Assembly: GCA_964540415.1 (NCBI GenBank)
Contig: CAZIMM010000100.1
Coordinates: 1-7,534 of the forward strand
Reading direction: 5' to 3'
Origin: CAZIMM01 sp964540415
Lineage (GTDB): Bacteria; Bacillota; Clostridia; Oscillospirales; Acutalibacteraceae
DNA length: 7,534 nucleotides
Positions 6,757-7,534 of this stretch are shown here, piece by piece. How positions within the stretch are numbered: the first letter of the stretch is position 1; every line of letters starts with the position of its first letter. Under the pieces are notes generated by a model. It was not told the origin of the DNA. It saw nothing but the letters and a program-made list of their open reading frames with translations, and searched no databases. The position numbers were made by a program, and so were the translations under genes.

Positions 6757-6772
6757 CTAAACAACTACAATG

Positions 6773-6780
6773 ATTGTATG
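6773..6780 (-). promoter_or_regulatory. Possible sporulation sigma (SigE/SigK-type) -10 element of the SleC-like operon
   Basis: On the minus strand CATACAAT (6780-6773) matches the -10 pattern of mother-cell sporulation sigma factors (CATACAnT for SigE; CATA with a downstream T-A for SigK). The predicted start near 6766 gives a leader of about 50 nt before the ATG at 6714. The expected SigE -35 region, about 14 bp further up, holds an AT-rich GTAATTTT that fits poorly, so the sigma factor is not settled. No sigma-A pair stands out in the same place. Confidence 0.45.
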
Positions 6781-6860
6781 AAACTTATTTGTAAAAAATT
6801 ACTCCTCACTTTCTCACGGATTCCATTGATGTTAATAGTATGGAAAAAGGGGGGAGACAA

Positions 6861-7373
6861 GTGGGAGCTTTGATGAGATATGACCGTGATGCCGCAGTGA
6901 GATATGCGCATGAGTGGGCGTACGGGAGAAACCCGAGGTTTTACAACTATGACAGCGTCGGCGGAGACTGCACAAATTTTGCCTCGCAGTGCCTGCTGGC
7001 AGGCAACAGCGTGATGAACTACACGCCGACCTTCGGCTGGTATTATATCGACGCAAACCGCAAGGCACCTGCGTGGACGGGAGTCCAATATCTTTACAAT
7101 TATTTGACAAGACAAAAAGAAACGGCAGGGCCGAAGGCAAGGGAGTGCGCAATCAATGAGCTTCAGCCGGGCGACCTTGTGCAGCTGTCAACAACCTTTG
7201 AAGGCTTTCAGCACACTCCTGTTGTTGTTGAAGCTTCGGCACCGTACAATCCGGAAAACATTCTGATAGCCGCGCATACTATTAATTCCGACTACCGGCC
7301 GCTTTCAACATACAATTATGTGAAAATACGCTTTTTGCACATTGAAGGCATAGTCGCGCAGCGGGGCAGGTAG
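6861..7373 (+). CDS. Small Amidase_6-family putative cysteine amidase/peptidase
   Basis: This 170-residue protein is essentially a single putative amidase domain (Amidase_6, papain-like fold), a family that often accompanies cell-wall and spore functions in Bacillota. The signature is clear: YDRDAAVRYAHEWAYGRNPRF at the N terminus, then GGDCTNFASQCLLAG (34-48) with the candidate nucleophile C37, W60 and the WTGV segment (72-75), LQPGDLVQL (101-109), the candidate catalytic histidine in FQHTPVVV (H118), and AAHTINSDYRPL (137-148) with H139. No signal peptide or binding repeat is present. An in-frame ATG at 6840 lacks a ribosome site. GTG at 6861 follows GGGGGGAG closely and is preferred, while ATG at 6873 is also possible. 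It is divergent from the SleC-like operon across about 145 bp and is followed by a strong terminator. Its substrate is unknown; a cortex or wall peptide is plausible from context. Confidence 0.82.
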   Translation: MGALMRYDRDAAVRYAHEWAYGRNPRFYNYDSVGGDCTNFASQCLLAGNSVMNYTPTFGWYYIDANRKAPAWTGVQYLYNYLTRQKETAGPKARECAINELQPGDLVQLSTTFEGFQHTPVVVEASAPYNPENILIAAHTINSDYRPLSTYNYVKIRFLHIEGIVAQRGR

Positions 7374-7432
7374 GCGGGCGGAATCGCATCCCTCAGGCTT
7401 TCAAAGCCGCAATCCCGGCAAAATCACAGCTT

Positions 7433-7462
7433 CGGCACCCTGTTTTTCGGGGTGCCGTTTTT
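7433..7462 (+). terminator. Rho-independent terminator after the amidase gene
   Basis: CGGCACCC (7433-7440) pairs perfectly with GGGTGCCG (7450-7457) around a 9-nt T-rich loop, followed at once by TTTTT (7458-7462). It is 60 bp past the stop codon, so the amidase gene is probably transcribed alone. Confidence 0.9.
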
Positions 7463-7534
7463 GTTAATTGTATATACCTTGCACTAGTCAATAAAAACTG
7501 GACACTATTTTCAAAATATTAACAAGTGCCGAGA

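Noticed and set aside
6736..6762. tRNA 3'-end-like sequence on the minus strand (GGTTCGACT in a GC stem)
   Set aside because: The five-base T stem does not pair correctly and there are no D or anticodon arms or CCA end. No integrase is nearby to suggest an attachment site.
6840..6860. ATG at 6840 as the start of the amidase gene
   Set aside because: No ribosome site precedes it. The GGGGGGAG after it fits the GTG at 6861, and the added residues (MEKGGRQ) are translated ribosome-site sequence.

Overview
The window looks like chromosome from a spore-forming, low-to-moderate GC Bacillota, most likely a gut or anaerobic member of the Clostridia. The reasons are strong AGGAGG-type ribosome sites throughout, a consensus sigma-A promoter, and three consecutive genes that resemble the clostridial spore-cortex-lytic enzyme SleC. 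I see no plasmid, phage, CRISPR or rRNA/tRNA features.

Layout. Positions 1-680 (minus) hold the first 226 codons of an APC-superfamily amino-acid permease that runs off the left edge. It is divergent from a YtcJ-type amidohydrolase at 940-2490 (plus), which has a consensus promoter (TTGACA, 17 bp, TATAAT). The pair suggests uptake of a compound and its hydrolysis, but the substrate cannot be read from the sequence. Two hairpin terminators at 2590-2666 separate the amidohydrolase from a convergent FAD-dependent oxidoreductase with a C-terminal Rieske [2Fe-2S] motif (2677-3987, minus).

After a gap of about 380 bp without a convincing gene comes a compact minus-strand operon, read right to left: a 129-aa protein like the SleC pre/pro region (6714-6325), a SpoIID-like lytic transglycosylase with peptidoglycan-binding repeats (6312-4909), and a small protein made of two peptidoglycan-binding repeats (4912-4370). 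Spacing is 12 nt between the first two and a 4-nt ATGA overlap between the last two. A CATACAAT box like the -10 of mother-cell sporulation sigma factors lies upstream. Divergent from the operon is a small papain-like Amidase_6 protein (6861-7373, plus) followed by a strong terminator. The final 70 bp are AT-rich and noncoding as far as they go.

The most interesting point is that SleC, a single polypeptide in the clostridia where it has been studied, appears here as two cleanly separated genes plus an accessory binding protein, next to a putative amidase. This looks like a spore-cortex or germination locus. The other genes are ordinary accessory metabolism. I found no clear sign of a wholly unknown system.
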